Source: Theileria orientalis strain Shintoku
Taxonomy: Eukaryota > Apicomplexa > Aconoidasida > Piroplasmida > Theileriidae
NCBI RefSeq assembly: GCF_000740895.1
Contig: NC_025260.1
Location: forward strand, 2,584,001-2,648,000
DNA: 64,000 nt
Direction of reading: 5' to 3'
Shown here one piece after another: positions 62,726 to 64,000 of the stretch; the first letter of the stretch is position 1, and every line of letters begins with the position of its first letter. The translations under genes and the position numbers were made by a program. Under the pieces are notes generated by a model, which was not told the origin of the DNA, did not search any database, and was given only the letters and a program-made list of their open reading frames with translations.

Positions 62726-63509
62726 TCAAAGGAAACCCTTGGGTTTCAACTTGCTCTTGCTGCGAGCGGCAGGAGAAGCTGTGATGTGTCGACCGAAGAT
62801 GAAGAAGGACCAGTCGCCGTAGTCTAAACGAAACACACTGGAGTTCTTTAAAATAAACTTGACCCTAGAAGTGGAATCGACGATGTCGAAGCCCTAAAAA
62901 GAAGATGAAAGGTAAATAGACAAAATAGTAAGAAAAATAAAAAAAAGTTAAAATAAAAAATACGTTCTGAGTTTCACGAAGAATGACACCGACAGTGCCA
63001 ACGTAACTGGCGCAGTTGGATCGGACGACCTCGACCAGAGAACCCTGAAGATCAAGCATGGCGACGAGTTTCGAGGCGTTTAGGTGAGTTTTGGGGGAGC
63101 CGAGAACCTTGCGAGCGTACTCGAGCCAGAGAGAGTTGAACTCGAGAGCATGCTCGTAGGGAACACGGCGAACGCGGAAAAGGCCGAGCCTCTTGGCAGT
63201 GGTGTTGCTAAGGCCGCTGAATTTGCTGCAAGGAACGCGGACGGTGTAGTCGACCTGGTTTACGTCGAGCAGAAGGCTGGTCTGCTCGGGTGGAGGGTTG
63301 TTCAAGTGCAAAACCTTGCCCTCGACGCGCGCCTTCCACAGACTGAGAAACTCGCCGGACCTCTTGGCCAAGAGAGTCAGGGCATCCGAGTGTTTGAGGG
63401 CCCTGGGAGGGTCGTAGAGGGGCTGGTAGAGAGACCGGTCCCCCTTGGACTGATCGGCGCTCCGAGCGTCAGACCCGGAGCCGCTGCTGCTCCGCTTCCT
63501 CTTAACCAT
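62726..63509 (-). CDS. POP4: RNase P/MRP protein subunit Rpp29 (Pop4)
   Basis: Two exons, 63509-62964 and 62893-62726, with a 70-nt intron, give 237 residues. The N-terminus is basic and Ser-rich (KRKRSSSGSGSD), probably nuclear. A helical region with Leu-Trp pairs follows. The C-terminal Rpp29 SH3-like barrel is clear: MLDLQGSLVEVVRSNCASYVG, read over residues near 154-174, then VGVILRETQN up to the splice site and FFIFGRHI near the end. Splicing joins the strands exactly as in Pop4 families. Rpp29 binds RNase P and MRP RNA and acts in 5' maturation of pre-tRNA and in rRNA processing. Confidence 0.92.
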
Positions 63510-63678
63510 TATAATTTAACCATTTTAAAATTTATAGACTGAAAAACAAACAAATATTAATATATACAGAGTGGACATGGAAGGCTGTGTAATGCCCACA
63601 CACTGGAGTGGAAGTGAGATAATAAAGTACCAAAATAGACTAAAAGAGTAGCAAATTAAAGTTTACGAAGCACAGCGA

Positions 63679-64000
63679 CTACTGTTTCTGGTTGTTGCCC
63701 GGAGGACCCTTCTGCAGTTGGTGAGGATGCATGACCGGGGGATAGGGCCCAGGCTGCGAGTAGCGCTGCGAGGGCGAATAGGCCCCCTCGGGATGCATCG
63801 GCATCATGTGCTGAAAGTGCTGCTTCTGCTGCTGTTGCTGCTGCTGCTGAAACTGCTGCTGTTGAATGAGCCTCTGGGCCATGTGCTGCTGAAGCACCCT
63901 GGGGGTCACCTGAGGGTGGTACATCTGCTGGGCGAACTGGGGGTACATATGCGGCTGATAGGCGTGAGGACTGGCGCCTCCGCCGGCCGGGGCCTTCATC
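63679..64000 (-). CDS. C-terminus of a Gln/His/Pro-rich protein, partial
   Basis: An open frame of at least 106 codons runs to the window edge. It is dominated by Gln runs (QQQQFQQQQQQQQKQ), His, Met and Pro. The methionine at 63999 may be internal rather than the start. It is compatible with the disordered tail of a transcription or RNA-binding regulator, but no domain is visible in the part present. Confidence 0.65.
   Translation of the reverse strand, partial: MKAPAGGGASPHAYQPHMYPQFAQQMYHPQVTPRVLQQHMAQRLIQQQQFQQQQQQQQKQHFQHMMPMHPEGAYSPSQRYSQPGPYPPVMHPHQLQKGPPGNNQKQ

Overview
The window looks like nuclear DNA of an apicomplexan piroplasm, most likely Theileria. The support is: FAINT-type (DUF529-like) repeats in a secreted protein; a lactate dehydrogenase with the apicomplexan loop insertion; an apicoplast-type ferredoxin-NADP reductase with a bipartite leader; a PK4/PERK-like eIF2alpha kinase; and many tiny GT-AG introns, mostly 29-34 nt. 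Exons are much richer in G+C than the very AT-rich spacers. The relatively GC-rich codon usage would fit the T. orientalis/T. equi end of the genus better than T. parva or T. annulata; that is inference. I see no rRNA, convincing tRNA, CRISPR array, insertion sequence or other mobile element.

Layout. 1-1962 (-): degenerate DEAD-box protein, cut by the window edge. 2909-8817 (+): very large secreted or membrane-anchored protein with low-complexity N-terminal part. 8977-10235 (-): class I glutamine amidotransferase-like protein. 10655-15238 (-): tandem pair of MFS transporters with matching exon structure. 15667-16926 (-): unrecognised basic protein. 17441-19804 (+): SUV3-type helicase. 19995-21521 (-): branchpoint-binding protein SF1. 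22533-27103 (+): ER-type eIF2alpha kinase. 27221-27959 (-): U1-C. 28290-28541 (+): TOM22-like protein. 28882-31254 (-): FAINT plus alpha/beta-hydrolase protein. 32214-33086 (+): helical-repeat-like protein. 33328-36344 (-): NatA auxiliary subunit NAA15. 36733-37962 (-): Prp18. 38169-39221 (-): LDH. 39483-40108 (-): PRKRIP1-like splicing factor. 40433-41521 (+): FNR. 41677-44425 (-): EGF-like transmembrane protein with a long tail. 44854-45384 (+): GNAT acetyltransferase. 46022-62590 (+): giant HECT E3 ligase. 62726-63509 (-): RNase P/MRP subunit Rpp29. 63679-64000 (-): C-terminus of a Q-rich protein.

Most genes are housekeeping and are not arranged in operons. A theme is RNA handling: SF1, U1-C, Prp18 and the PRKRIP1-like protein are all spliceosomal, SUV3 and Rpp29 act in organelle RNA decay and tRNA processing, and a degenerate DEAD-box protein lies at the left edge. 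The parasite-specific genes are the large secreted protein, the FAINT-hydrolase, the EGF-like receptor and the HECT giant. All multi-exon models were built by hand from reading-frame continuity, GT-AG sites and family motifs. They agree in phase at every junction, except that the last junction of the EGF gene is ambiguous.
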